From Ruminococcaceae bacterium UBA3215 (GTDB taxonomy: Bacteria > Bacillota > Clostridia > Oscillospirales > Ruminococcaceae), in NCBI GenBank assembly GCA_002363155.1, contig DEWH01000020.1, positions 25,617 through 89,616 on the forward strand: a DNA stretch of 64,000 bases, read 5' to 3'. Below the pieces are notes generated by a model. It ran no database searches and was not told the DNA's origin. It worked only from the letters and a program-made list of their open reading frames with translations. A program made the translations under genes and the position numbers. Below, piece after piece: positions 8,244-16,363 of the stretch (its first letter is position 1; the number at the start of each line of letters is the position of its first letter).

Positions 8244-9512
8244 TTATTCGCCGTATATTATGCTTCTGTACGGCTCGTCAAGATACTCCTCCGGAATATT
8301 ATCGCGGAAAATGTCAAGTATATAATCATAAGAAACACCGCTGACAGCGTGGACAGCGCCCATTTCCGGAGTGTACTGATCCAGCGGATAAACGCCGACA
8401 TAGGAGTATGATCTGTCAAAATGATCTACAAGTGGTATCGCTTTTGCATCGGATAATGTGATACTTCCGTCAGAGGGTTCCTTCGTGACCGTTATCGCGC
8501 CGAGCATTTCCGCCATTGACGCAGGTACGTCCATTGTTGAGATAAGGTTGCCGAGACAGTAGAAAACGAATGCTTTTCTTCCGTCCGCAGTGTCGATATA
8601 CTCCATTGTCTGCACGGTATGAGGCTGTGTGCCAACAATTATGTCCGCACCCCAGTCCGCAAGTTTCCGCGACATTTCCTTCTGATCTTCCGTGACGATG
8701 TTGCTGACTTCTATGCCGAAATGAACGCTTACTATAACGCAGTCCGCTATCTCCGATGCTTTTCTGACCTGTTCCTCTATCGTCTCCTCGTCGTCAAGAT
8801 AAGTTACCCTGCACTCCGATGACGGCGGAAGCGACAGACCGTTTGTATGCTCCATATAGCCGAGGAACGCGAACTTAATGCCGTTCACTTCAAGAGTACG
8901 GATATCGTTCATATCCGCTTCGCTGAGATATGCGCCGTAAACGGGCTTGTCCGGATAGTTCTCCTTCCAGAAACGGAGAGTAGAAATAAGCCCCGCTTCA
9001 CCCTTGTCAAGAACGTGATTGTTAGATATCGAGAACGCATCAAATCCAAGCTCCGTCATATCCCGCGCCATTTCCGTAGGTGTGCAGAAAGTGGGGTATG
9101 TGTCCGGTTCAAACTCGTCCGAGATTATCGTCTCCTGATTGAGTATCGCAAGATCGGCATCGCTTATCAGATTTCCGAGATGCTCGTAAGCGGGCGAGAA
9201 CTCGTAGCCCTCGCCTCCCGCAGTTTCTTTCGCTATGCGGTATATCGGCGTATGTATAAGATTGTCGCCGGCGCAGACGATGTTAACAGATGCAGGTTCG
9301 GCAGGCTTTTCCGGTTCGGGTTGGAAGGCTTTTTCCGATGATTCTATCGCGTCCTCGTCTATGTAGATCACGGCTTCGACTGCTTCTTCGGTTCCTTCTG
9401 TTTCAGCAACCGCAGGCGTTGTCTCCGGTACAGACGTCACTCCGCCGGATATATTCGTACAGCCGCAGGTCATTATCAGAAGTACGAATAATAATATTGC
9501 TGTTTTTTTCAT
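8244..9512 (-). CDS. CapA-family (poly-gamma-glutamate synthesis type) lipoprotein
   Basis: 422 residues. A short signal with lipobox (FVLLIMTCGC) predicts a membrane-anchored lipoprotein with the modified Cys at about residue 19, followed by a low-complexity acidic linker. The core from about residue 75 is the CapA metallophosphatase-like fold: IVCAGDNLIHTPIYR, LAILNQETIISD, SISNNHVLDKGEAG, SVHFGIEVS and GTQPHTVQTMEY, carrying the usual Asp, Asn and His ligands. CapA in Bacillus belongs to capsule poly-gamma-glutamate export, but capBC are not next to it here, so the substrate is open. It has its own promoter and is divergent from glgB. Confidence 0.88.
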   Translation of the reverse strand: MKKTAILLFVLLIMTCGCTNISGGVTSVPETTPAVAETEGTEEAVEAVIYIDEDAIESSEKAFQPEPEKPAEPASVNIVCAGDNLIHTPIYRIAKETAGGEGYEFSPAYEHLGNLISDADLAILNQETIISDEFEPDTYPTFCTPTEMARDMTELGFDAFSISNNHVLDKGEAGLISTLRFWKENYPDKPVYGAYLSEADMNDIRTLEVNGIKFAFLGYMEHTNGLSLPPSSECRVTYLDDEETIEEQVRKASEIADCVIVSVHFGIEVSNIVTEDQKEMSRKLADWGADIIVGTQPHTVQTMEYIDTADGRKAFVFYCLGNLISTMDVPASMAEMLGAITVTKEPSDGSITLSDAKAIPLVDHFDRSYSYVGVYPLDQYTPEMGAVHAVSGVSYDYILDIFRDNIPEEYLDEPYRSIIYGE

Positions 9513-9546
9513 AACTACCTCGTTTTTATATTTAAATGCAGATTAT

Positions 9547-9575
9547 ATAATATCACAAAAACACGGATTTTGCAA
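9547..9575 (-). promoter_or_regulatory. Promoter of the CapA-like gene
   Basis: On the minus strand TTGCAA (9570-9575), a 17-base spacer and TATTAT (9547-9552), about 35 bases before the ATG. The 419-base divergent gap 9513-9931 holds this promoter and the glgB promoter; no other gene was recognised in it. Confidence 0.7.
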
Positions 9576-9743
9576 GAAAAACAACGTCCGCAGCACTGCA
9601 AAAAAAATAGCATATCGGGACAGGCACGGACATAAAATGGGTTTTGAACGGCAATAAAAGGCAAACCAGCGATATTTTACCGTCACATTCAACAAATTTT
9701 GCTGTTTAAATGCAGCACTATTCATATTTTTTTACTAAAGCTA

Positions 9744-9772
9744 TTGCAACACTTGGTAAAATATGCTATAAT
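9744..9772 (+). promoter_or_regulatory. Promoter of the glgBCD operon
   Basis: TTGCAA (9744-9749), 17-base spacer, TATAAT (9767-9772). This leaves an untranslated leader of roughly 150 bases before glgB. No clear terminator or riboswitch fold was recognised in it. Confidence 0.8.
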
Positions 9773-9931
9773 AATCTAAAAATAATAGGTATATTAGTGA
9801 ATGTTGCTGTAAAGACGCGTTCAATGCTGTCCCATATCCCCTTTCGATGCACGCCTTGCTTCGCGAGATCCTTTTACAGCCTCAGTCAGCAGCTTATTCG
9901 GCAGATGCCGTAAAGAAAGGAGTAATGCGAA

Positions 9932-12166
9932 ATGGGATTTAAACTTCCCGAGGAGTACAAGCTTCCTCTCCACCTTTTCCACGAAGGCAACATTACGAAA
10001 GGATATGAGTTCTTCGGTTCTCATTTCACCGAAAAAAACGGTAAGAAAGGCGTAATTTTCAGAGTATGGGCGCCTAAAGCGGCAAGCGTCAGCGTTGTCG
10101 GCGATTTCAACAAGTGGGACAGATATCAGCATCAGATGAATAAGATCAGCGACGGCGGTATCTGGGAACTGTTTATCCCCGGTCTCAAGAAGTACGATTC
10201 GTACAAATACAGCATAGAAAGCAGCTACGGTCAGGTCCACCTCAAAGCCGATCCCTACGGCTTCCACATGGAGACAAGACCCAATACGGCTACAAAGATC
10301 TACGATATCGAGGGATATAAGTGGAAGGATAAGAAGTGGATCGATGAACGTGATAACAAAAACGTTTACGAGTCCCCGATGAATATCTACGAAGTTCATC
10401 TCAGCTCCTGGCAGCACAAGAACTTCGAGGAAGAACTGTTCAACTATATGGAATGCGCAAAGGAGCTCGTTCCTTATGTGAAGGAAATGGGCTACACCCA
10501 TATCGAGATGATGCCGATAGCGGAGTTCCCCTTCGACGGTTCCTGGGGATATCAGGGAATCGGTTACTTCGCTCCTACCTCCCGTTTCGGTACACCTCAC
10601 GACTTCATGGAATTCATCGACTACTGCCACCAGAACGGAATTGGCGTTATCCTTGACTGGGTGCCTGCTCACTTCCCGAAAGATGCTGCCGGATTGTATG
10701 AATTCGACGGCGAATGCTGCTACGAGTATTCCGATCCGCTCAAAATGGAGCACCGCAACTGGGGTACCCGAGTTTTCGACTGGGGTAAGCCCGAAGTACA
10801 GAGCTTCCTCATCTCCAACGCGACTTACTGGTTCGACAAGTACCACATAGACGGTCTGCGCGTTGATGCAGTCGCTTCCATGCTCTATCTCGACTACGAC
10901 AGAAAAGAGTGGAGACCGAACTGCTACGGCGGAAACGAGAACCTTGAAGCTGTTGCATTCTTCAAGAAGCTCAACTCCTCACTTTTCGGAAACTTTAAAA
11001 ATATCCTCATGATCGCCGAGGAATCCACCGCTTGGCCTATGGTTACAAAGCCTGCCGATGTAGGCGGTCTCGGTTTCAACTTCAAGTGGAACATGGGCTG
11101 GATGAACGATATGCTCGCTTATATGTCCATGAATCCCGAGTGGAGACACGATCACCATAACCTCGTTACATTCTCGTTCTACTACGCTTTCTCCGAGAAC
11201 TATATCCTGCCGATATCCCATGACGAGGTAGTTCACGGAAAGTGCTCAATGCTCGATAAGATGAGCGGTCCGAGAGAGCTGAGATTTGCTTCCTTCCGGA
11301 CATTCCTCGCATATATGATGGCTCACCCCGGCAAAAAGCTGATGTTCATGGGTCAGGAATTCGCGCAGTTCAAGGAGTGGAACTACAAGACAGGTCTGGA
11401 TTGGGACGTTCTCGAATTCCCGGAGCACAAGGCTCTCTGGGAATACGAAAAGGCACTCAACAAGTTCTATCTCGATAACAGCGAGCTCTGGGAAGTTGAT
11501 AATGACTGGACAGGCTTCAAATGGATCGTAAGTGATGACAACGAGAACAGCGTTATCGTATTCCGCCGCTTCAACAAGAAGGGCGACGAGCTTATCGGTG
11601 TATTCAACTTCCAGCCCAAGAGCCATGAAACTTACAGCTTCGGTGTTCCCTACTACGGAGATTATGAGGAGGTATTCTCCTCCGAGGATCCCGTTTCCGG
11701 CGTTCACAACGAAAAGATAAGCTCCTTCCGTGCAGATATGCACGGCGAGAAGTTCGCTGTATCGATAAAGATCGCACCTATGTCCGCTATGTTCTTCCGC
11801 GTTACAAACAAGAGAGACTATGAAGCGGAAATGGAGGCTCTCCGTATCGAAGAGGAAAAGAAGGCAAAGAAGAGAGAAGCTGCCGCAAAGCGCGCGGAAA
11901 AGAAGCGTCTCGAAGAAGAAGCTGCAAAGAAAAAGGCAGCGGAAGAAGCTGCAGCAAAGAAGAAAGCCGCTAAAAAGGCACCCGTAAAGAAAGCGGCTGA
12001 ACCCAAGAAAGCAGTAAAGAAAACCGCAGAAAAAGCAGAAGTTAAACCGGAAGTGACCGAAAAGAAAAAGCCGGGCAGAAAACCCGCTGCAAAAAAGGAA
12101 GATGCACCGGAAAAGAAAAAGCCCGGAAGAAAGCCTTCCGCTAAAAAGACCGGATCCAAAAAGTAA
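9932..12166 (+). CDS. glgB: 1,4-alpha-glucan branching enzyme with lysine/alanine-rich C-terminal tail
   Basis: 744 residues, RBS AAAGGAG. It makes alpha-1,6 branches in glycogen. An N-terminal CBM48-like domain (RVWAPKAASVSVVGDFNKW) leads into the GH13 barrel with ILDWVPAHFP, DGLRVDAVASML (nucleophile Asp), MIAEEST (acid/base Glu) and PISHDEVVHGK (stabilising Asp). The catalytic enzyme ends near residue 625. The remaining ~117 residues are unusual: a charged EEKKAKKREAA helix-like stretch and then KKA/AKK repeats with two copies of KKKPGRKP, close to AT-hook or histone-H1-like tails. Such a tail could bind polyanions or other proteins; that is inference. First gene of glgBCD. Confidence 0.96.
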   Translation: MGFKLPEEYKLPLHLFHEGNITKGYEFFGSHFTEKNGKKGVIFRVWAPKAASVSVVGDFNKWDRYQHQMNKISDGGIWELFIPGLKKYDSYKYSIESSYGQVHLKADPYGFHMETRPNTATKIYDIEGYKWKDKKWIDERDNKNVYESPMNIYEVHLSSWQHKNFEEELFNYMECAKELVPYVKEMGYTHIEMMPIAEFPFDGSWGYQGIGYFAPTSRFGTPHDFMEFIDYCHQNGIGVILDWVPAHFPKDAAGLYEFDGECCYEYSDPLKMEHRNWGTRVFDWGKPEVQSFLISNATYWFDKYHIDGLRVDAVASMLYLDYDRKEWRPNCYGGNENLEAVAFFKKLNSSLFGNFKNILMIAEESTAWPMVTKPADVGGLGFNFKWNMGWMNDMLAYMSMNPEWRHDHHNLVTFSFYYAFSENYILPISHDEVVHGKCSMLDKMSGPRELRFASFRTFLAYMMAHPGKKLMFMGQEFAQFKEWNYKTGLDWDVLEFPEHKALWEYEKALNKFYLDNSELWEVDNDWTGFKWIVSDDNENSVIVFRRFNKKGDELIGVFNFQPKSHETYSFGVPYYGDYEEVFSSEDPVSGVHNEKISSFRADMHGEKFAVSIKIAPMSAMFFRVTNKRDYEAEMEALRIEEEKKAKKREAAAKRAEKKRLEEEAAKKKAAEEAAAKKKAAKKAPVKKAAEPKKAVKKTAEKAEVKPEVTEKKKPGRKPAAKKEDAPEKKKPGRKPSAKKTGSKK

Positions 12167-12196
12167 TATGTAAATAAATATTCGGAGGACAATATT

Positions 12197-13402
12197 ATGA
12201 ACCATGTTAAAAAAGAATGCGTAGCTATGCTGCTCGCAGGAGGTCAGGGAAGCAGACTGTATGCTCTTACCCAGAATATGGCTAAGCCTGCTGTTCCCTA
12301 CGGCGGAAAATACAGGATCATCGACTTTCCGCTCTCCAACTGTGTAAATTCCGGCATCGATACCGTCGGCGTTCTTACACAGTATCAGCCCCTTGTACTT
12401 AACGAGTACATCGGAAACGGTCATCCGTGGGGACTCGACCGCGTTCACGGCGGTGTACATGTTCTCCCGCCTTATGAGACAGCTTCCGGCAAGTCCTGGT
12501 ACACCGGTACGGCTAACGCGATCTATCAGAACATCAGCTTTATCGACAGATACAATCCCGAGTATGTGGCTGTCCTCTCCGGCGACCATATCTACAAGAT
12601 GGATTACTCGAAGATGCTCGACTTCCATAAGAAGAAGAAGGCTGAGGCTACTATCGCAGTTCTCGAAGTTCCGTGGGAGGAGGCTCCCCGCTTCGGCATC
12701 ATGACTGCCGATGAGGAAGGCACTATCACCGAGTTTGCAGAAAAGCCGAAAGAGCCGAAATCCAACCTCGCTTCCATGGGCGTTTACATCTTCACATGGT
12801 CAACCCTCAAGCGTCACCTCATCGCAAATGAGAATGACGAAGGCGCTACAAAGGATTTCGGTAAGAACATTATCCCCGCTATGCTCGACGAGGGAAGCAA
12901 GCTCGTAGCTTACCACTTCGATGCTTACTGGAAGGACGTAGGAACTATCGACAGTCTTTGGGAAGCAAATATGGACTGCCTTGATCCGAATGTTCCGCTC
13001 GATCTCTACGATCCCAAGTGGAAGATCTACTCCAGAAACCCCGTTATGCCTCCGCATTACGCAGGCCCCAACAGCAAGATAGAGAACTCTATGGTAGCTG
13101 AGGGCTGCGATATTGAAGGAGATATCGACTTCTCGGTACTCTTCGACGGCGTTGTTATCGAAGAAGGCGCAACTGTAAGATACAGCATCATAATGCCGAA
13201 TACAGTCATCAAGAAGGGCGCGGTTGTGGAATACTCGATCATCGGTGAGGAATGCACCATCGGCGAAGGCGCTCATATCGGCGAAAGACCCGAAAACGTT
13301 GAGAACAGAGACGAATGGGGAGTTGCAGTTGTCGGAAATGCAATAAAGATCTCCGACAAGGTTGTTATTTCTCCTAAGGCTATGATCTCGCAGGACGTCT
13401 GA
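12197..13402 (+). CDS. glgC: Glucose-1-phosphate adenylyltransferase, catalytic subunit
   Basis: 401 residues, RBS CGGAGGA. GlgC makes ADP-glucose, the donor for glycogen synthesis. The nucleotide-binding start MLLAGGQGSRLYALT, the KPAVPYGGKYRIIDFPLSN substrate motif, the SGDHIYKMDY metal site near residue 130 and EFAEKPKEPKS near 180 are all present, and the C-terminal left-handed beta-helix hexapeptides start near residue 290. It lies 30 bases after glgB and before glgD, an order typical of Clostridia, where GlgC and GlgD form the active complex. Confidence 0.96.
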   Translation: MNHVKKECVAMLLAGGQGSRLYALTQNMAKPAVPYGGKYRIIDFPLSNCVNSGIDTVGVLTQYQPLVLNEYIGNGHPWGLDRVHGGVHVLPPYETASGKSWYTGTANAIYQNISFIDRYNPEYVAVLSGDHIYKMDYSKMLDFHKKKKAEATIAVLEVPWEEAPRFGIMTADEEGTITEFAEKPKEPKSNLASMGVYIFTWSTLKRHLIANENDEGATKDFGKNIIPAMLDEGSKLVAYHFDAYWKDVGTIDSLWEANMDCLDPNVPLDLYDPKWKIYSRNPVMPPHYAGPNSKIENSMVAEGCDIEGDIDFSVLFDGVVIEEGATVRYSIIMPNTVIKKGAVVEYSIIGEECTIGEGAHIGERPENVENRDEWGVAVVGNAIKISDKVVISPKAMISQDV

Positions 13403-13441
13403 TCTTAAACAAATAAATGATCTGAAAGGAAATTATTTAAA

Positions 13442-14566
13442 ATGGCTAATATGTCTAACGTACTCGGTCTTATCTTCGCTAATATGCACGAGCTCGTAGT
13501 TACCGATCTCACAAAGAACCGCGCTATGGCTTCGGTTCCCTTCGGCGCAAGATACAGACTTATCGACTTCCCGCTCTCCAACATGGTTAATTCGGGAATA
13601 TCCACTATCGGTATCGTAACAAAGTCCAACTATCAGTCACTTCTCGATCATGTAGGCTCCGGCGATGAATGGGATCTCTCCAGAAAGAACGGCGGTCTCC
13701 ACTTTCTCCCTCCCTACAGCAACGAGATCACAGGTCTGTACAGAGGCAGGCTTGAAGCGCTCGTCGGAGTAAAGAGCTTTATCTCGAACTCACACGCAGA
13801 TTACATTGTTATGTCGGACTGTGACTGTGTTGCAAACATTGATTTCTATAAGCTTCTCGAATTCCACGAGGAAAAGGGTGCTGATATTACTGTTGTTTAC
13901 GGCAAGAAGGAATTCACTCCCGAACAGACAAAGACACGCACTATCCTCAAAGTTGACGACAACAACGAAGTATATGATGTTCTCGTTCGTCCCGAACTTT
14001 CCGGAACTTTCGATGCAAGCATGAACATATTCGTTATGTCGAAGGAATTTGTACTGAACATAATCAACAGCGCCGCAAGCCGCAATCTGTACAGTTTCGA
14101 GGTAGATGTGCTCCAGCACAGACTCAAGGAATTCAAGGTTTACGGATATGAGTTCACCGGATATTACTCGCAGATAGACGGCATCCGCGCTTACTACCAG
14201 GCTAACATGGAGCTTATGGACAGGAATAACCGCAAGGCTCTGTTCAACCTCGACGATCCGATCTACACCAAGGTTCGTGATGAGGCTCCCGCAAAGTACG
14301 GTCTTGAATCCGCTGTAAAGAACAGCATCATCGCTGACGGCTGCATCATCGAGGGAACAGTTGAAAACTCCGTTCTCTTCAGAGGAGTTAAAGTCGGCAA
14401 GGGCGCAGTTGTCAAGAACTGCATACTCATGCAGGACACCGAGATCGGCGACAAGTGCGAGCTCAACTACGTTATTGCAGATAAGAATGTCGTTGTCGGC
14501 AATTACAGAAGCATCGGCGGAACGCTCGATTATCCCGTTTTCGTAAACAAGGGAGCAGCTGTTTGA
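13442..14566 (+). CDS. glgD: GlgD, non-catalytic/regulatory ADP-glucose pyrophosphorylase subunit
   Basis: 374 residues, RBS GAAAGGAAA. It resembles GlgC (PFGARYRLIDFPLSNMVNSG; VMSDCDCVANID) but lacks the GGxGxR nucleotide loop: the N-terminus reads VLGLIFANMHELVVTDLTKNR. This is the GlgD pattern, known from Firmicutes as a partner that modulates GlgC. The hexapeptide beta-helix at the C-terminus is kept. It is the last gene of the operon, followed by a repeat element and a terminator. Confidence 0.94.
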   Translation: MANMSNVLGLIFANMHELVVTDLTKNRAMASVPFGARYRLIDFPLSNMVNSGISTIGIVTKSNYQSLLDHVGSGDEWDLSRKNGGLHFLPPYSNEITGLYRGRLEALVGVKSFISNSHADYIVMSDCDCVANIDFYKLLEFHEEKGADITVVYGKKEFTPEQTKTRTILKVDDNNEVYDVLVRPELSGTFDASMNIFVMSKEFVLNIINSAASRNLYSFEVDVLQHRLKEFKVYGYEFTGYYSQIDGIRAYYQANMELMDRNNRKALFNLDDPIYTKVRDEAPAKYGLESAVKNSIIADGCIIEGTVENSVLFRGVKVGKGAVVKNCILMQDTEIGDKCELNYVIADKNVVVGNYRSIGGTLDYPVFVNKGAAV

Positions 14567-14587
14567 GGCGCCTGCGGGCGCAGGTTT

Positions 14588-14676
14588 GCCGCTTCGCTTG
14601 AGACGGGGCTCTGCCCCGAACCCCGCCAACCCCTTTAAAAAGGGGTTGGATCCCTAAATGGGATCCCGTAAAACGG
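14588..14676 (+). repeat. Dispersed palindromic intergenic repeat, copy 3
   Basis: After glgD the sequence GCCGCTTCGCTTGAGAC, a GGGGCTCTGCCCC hairpin, then a second hairpin CCAACCCCTTT-aaa-AAGGGGTTGG, ATCCC and the tail TCCCGTAAAACGG. It shares the second hairpin and tail with 2847-2900 and the first part with the inverted copy at 8165-8240. Confidence 0.7.
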
Positions 14677-14712
14677 TTATTTGAAAGTATTCTAAAAGAT
14701 CAATAAAAACAC

Positions 14713-14747
14713 CTCCCCGTAAGTCCGGCACTTACGGGGAGCGTTTT
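14713..14747 (+). terminator. Terminator of glgBCD
   Basis: Perfect 12-bp stem CTCCCCGTAAGT/ACTTACGGGGAG with loop CCGGC, followed by CGTTTT. Confidence 0.9.
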
Positions 14748-14753
14748 ACTGTC

Positions 14754-14782
14754 TTGACTAATCGGCGGAACACTGGTATAAT
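14754..14782 (+). promoter_or_regulatory. Promoter of the VanY-type gene
   Basis: TTGACT (14754-14759), 17-base spacer, TATAAT (14777-14782), about 30 bases upstream of the GTG start. Confidence 0.8.
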
Positions 14783-14811
14783 ATAAGTATCACGGTGAGA
14801 GGAGGGATTCT

Positions 14812-15537
14812 GTGAAGCCGGGTAAGATACTCGCCGTTTCTATTTTCGGTTACCTTATCTACATAGGATTCCAGCTTTTCGTGATGTTCAATCCGAACAG
14901 CCCGGAAAGGCTCAGAAATGCGCAGGAGAATATCCCCTCCGCAACAGAACAGCGTGCCGACAACCTCTGGGCATACTACCTCATAAACGCAGATAACCCG
15001 CTCCCCGAAGATTTTACCGTTGGTCTCGACAAGGTACAGGGAAACTTTATGCTCGACGAACGCTGCGCCGGATATGCAAGGCAGATGATCTCGGACGCTG
15101 CCAGGGACGGCATTGAGCTGACTGTCGTTTCCGCTTACAGAAGTGTGCAGAAACAGCAGGAAAACCTTGAAAGCTACACTCAGCGTCTTATCTCCCTCGG
15201 TCACAGCAGTACGGAAGCACGAAAGCTCGCCGAAAAGGAGATAGCCCTTCCCTACACCAGCGAACATAATGCAGGACTTGCACTTGATATTCTCACGCCC
15301 GACTGGTGGGAGACGCATGACGATGTTACCGCAGATTTTGAGAATACCGAACAGTTCCGCTGGCTTTCCGAAAATGCACACAAATATGGGTTTATAATGC
15401 GATATCCGAGGGAATACGAGGACGTTACCGGTATTATCTACGAGCCGTGGCATTACCGCTTTGTAGGTGTTTTTTATGCCGGCGAGATAAAAGAGTCAGG
15501 ACTTCCGCTCGAATACTTCTACAAAACACATTTCTGA
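14812..15537 (+). CDS. VanY-type (M15B) D-alanyl-D-alanine carboxypeptidase
   Basis: 241 residues from a GTG start with strong RBS AGGAGG. One N-terminal membrane anchor (ILAVSIFGYLIYIGFQLFVMF) puts the enzyme outside the cell membrane. The M15B zinc peptidase motifs are visible: SAYRSVQKQQ near residue 107, TSEHNAGLALDI near 148-160 (His and Asp zinc ligands) and YEPWHYRFV near 212 (last His). It trims the terminal D-Ala of peptidoglycan stem peptides. No vancomycin-resistance genes are nearby, so a housekeeping wall role is more likely. It is transcribed alone. Confidence 0.92.
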   Translation: MKPGKILAVSIFGYLIYIGFQLFVMFNPNSPERLRNAQENIPSATEQRADNLWAYYLINADNPLPEDFTVGLDKVQGNFMLDERCAGYARQMISDAARDGIELTVVSAYRSVQKQQENLESYTQRLISLGHSSTEARKLAEKEIALPYTSEHNAGLALDILTPDWWETHDDVTADFENTEQFRWLSENAHKYGFIMRYPREYEDVTGIIYEPWHYRFVGVFYAGEIKESGLPLEYFYKTHF

Positions 15538-15678
15538 TATAAAAGGAAAAAGCCCCGCTATTGCAGAGCTCAATCCTTCTTTTGTTCGACAACTCAATAA
15601 TGAGAGTGGTATCTTTTAAAAACTCTGCATTTCAGCATTTTCTCTGAAATACAGCAGTCGTCAGCGGCGACCCGCCGC

Positions 15679-15909
15679 TTATTTTACGATAAAGTCGGAG
15701 ATAGCTTCTTCAAGCTCCGCTGTATCGTCGGTATGAGCAACAAGCTTCAGCTCCTTGGAGAGATCAATGCTGAAAATGCCCATTATAGACTTGGCATCGA
15801 TCGCATATCTTCCGGAGATAAGGTCAATATCGAAATCATACGACATTACTTTTGATACAAACTTCTTTACATCTTCTATCGTTGCTATTCTTACGTTGAA
15901 TTCTTTCAT
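15679..15909 (-). CDS. HPr-like protein lacking the phosphorylatable histidine (copy 1)
   Basis: 76 residues, RBS GAAAGGAAG. It has the size and plan of the PTS phosphocarrier HPr, and keeps the second-half motif AKSIMGIFSIDLS, which holds the Ser46-type site of HPr. The first-half segment that in HPr reads G-x-H-A-R-P reads here IATIEDVKKFV, so the catalytic His and the Arg after it are gone. It cannot pass phosphate in the normal way; a regulatory or other role is inferred. It is about 46 percent identical (hand count, 35 of 76) to the neighbour at 15952 and lies 42 bases after it in the same direction. Confidence 0.8.
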   Translation of the reverse strand: MKEFNVRIATIEDVKKFVSKVMSYDFDIDLISGRYAIDAKSIMGIFSIDLSKELKLVAHTDDTAELEEAISDFIVK

Positions 15910-15951
15910 TGTTCTGCTTCCTTTCTTTGTTCTCTTGATTCTTCTGTTCTT

Positions 15952-16182
15952 TTATTTGTTTACGATATGTTCTGCAACATCTTCAAGGAAGTCGGTCTTG
16001 TCGCTGTGGATAGTCATCTCTATCTCACGGCTCAGATCAAGGCTGAATATACCCATTATAGATTTTCCATCAACTGTGTACTTTCCGAGTGAAAGATCAA
16101 TGTCGTATGAGTATTTGTTCGCTTTCTTTACAAAATTCTTAACGTCATCTATACTTACGAGCTTTACAATAGCTTTGATCAT
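15952..16182 (-). CDS. HPr-like protein lacking the phosphorylatable histidine (copy 2)
   Basis: 76 residues, upstream partner of the gene at 15679. It keeps GKSIMGIFSLDLS around the Ser46-type position, while the His15 region reads LVSIDDVKNFV. The two genes look like a tandem duplication, both with an extra YxxDIDL strand near residue 24-30. They are transcribed together from the promoter at 16241-16271. No PTS enzyme I or EII gene is in the window. Confidence 0.8.
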   Translation of the reverse strand: MIKAIVKLVSIDDVKNFVKKANKYSYDIDLSLGKYTVDGKSIMGIFSLDLSREIEMTIHSDKTDFLEDVAEHIVNK

Positions 16183-16240
16183 CTTCTTAACCGTTCCTTT
16201 CTTGTCTCCGATACGATATATATTTCTTTCGTATCTTGAT

Positions 16241-16271
16241 ATTATAATAGCAGAAAATTTTTTAAAGTCAA
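16241..16271 (-). promoter_or_regulatory. Promoter of the HPr-like pair
   Basis: On the minus strand TTGACT (16266-16271) is followed after 16 bases by TATTAT (16244-16249), with an overlapping TATAAT at 16241-16246 (19-base spacing). Confidence 0.6.
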
Positions 16272-16298
16272 GAGTTTACAATGAATTTCGGAGTTTTT

Positions 16299-16313
16299 AG
16301 TGATAATATCACT
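16299..16313. promoter_or_regulatory. Small perfect inverted repeat between hpr-like pair and mtaB
   Basis: AGTGATA-A-TATCACT lies in the divergent gap, about 50 bases upstream of mtaB. It looks like an operator half-site pair, but no regulator can be assigned. Confidence 0.35.
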
Positions 16314-16363
16314 TTTCTGAAACCATTTTTGTTATATTTGCACAATATAGGAGCTGTCGAATT

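Noticed and set aside
9543..9725. Small 60-codon frame on the minus strand upstream of the CapA-like gene
   Set aside because: It covers the promoter of that gene, has no RBS and no family likeness.
9773..9931. Riboswitch in the glgB leader
   Set aside because: The leader is ~150 bases long, but no conserved core or terminator/antiterminator pair could be recognised.
11246..12628. A 460-codon open frame on the minus strand
   Set aside because: It lies across glgB and glgC in antisense; the Phe/Cys-rich stretch is the complement of the Lys-rich GlgB tail.
14812..15537. Vancomycin resistance gene
   Set aside because: VanY-type motifs are present but vanH, vanA/B/G, vanX and vanRS are not; a housekeeping carboxypeptidase is more likely.
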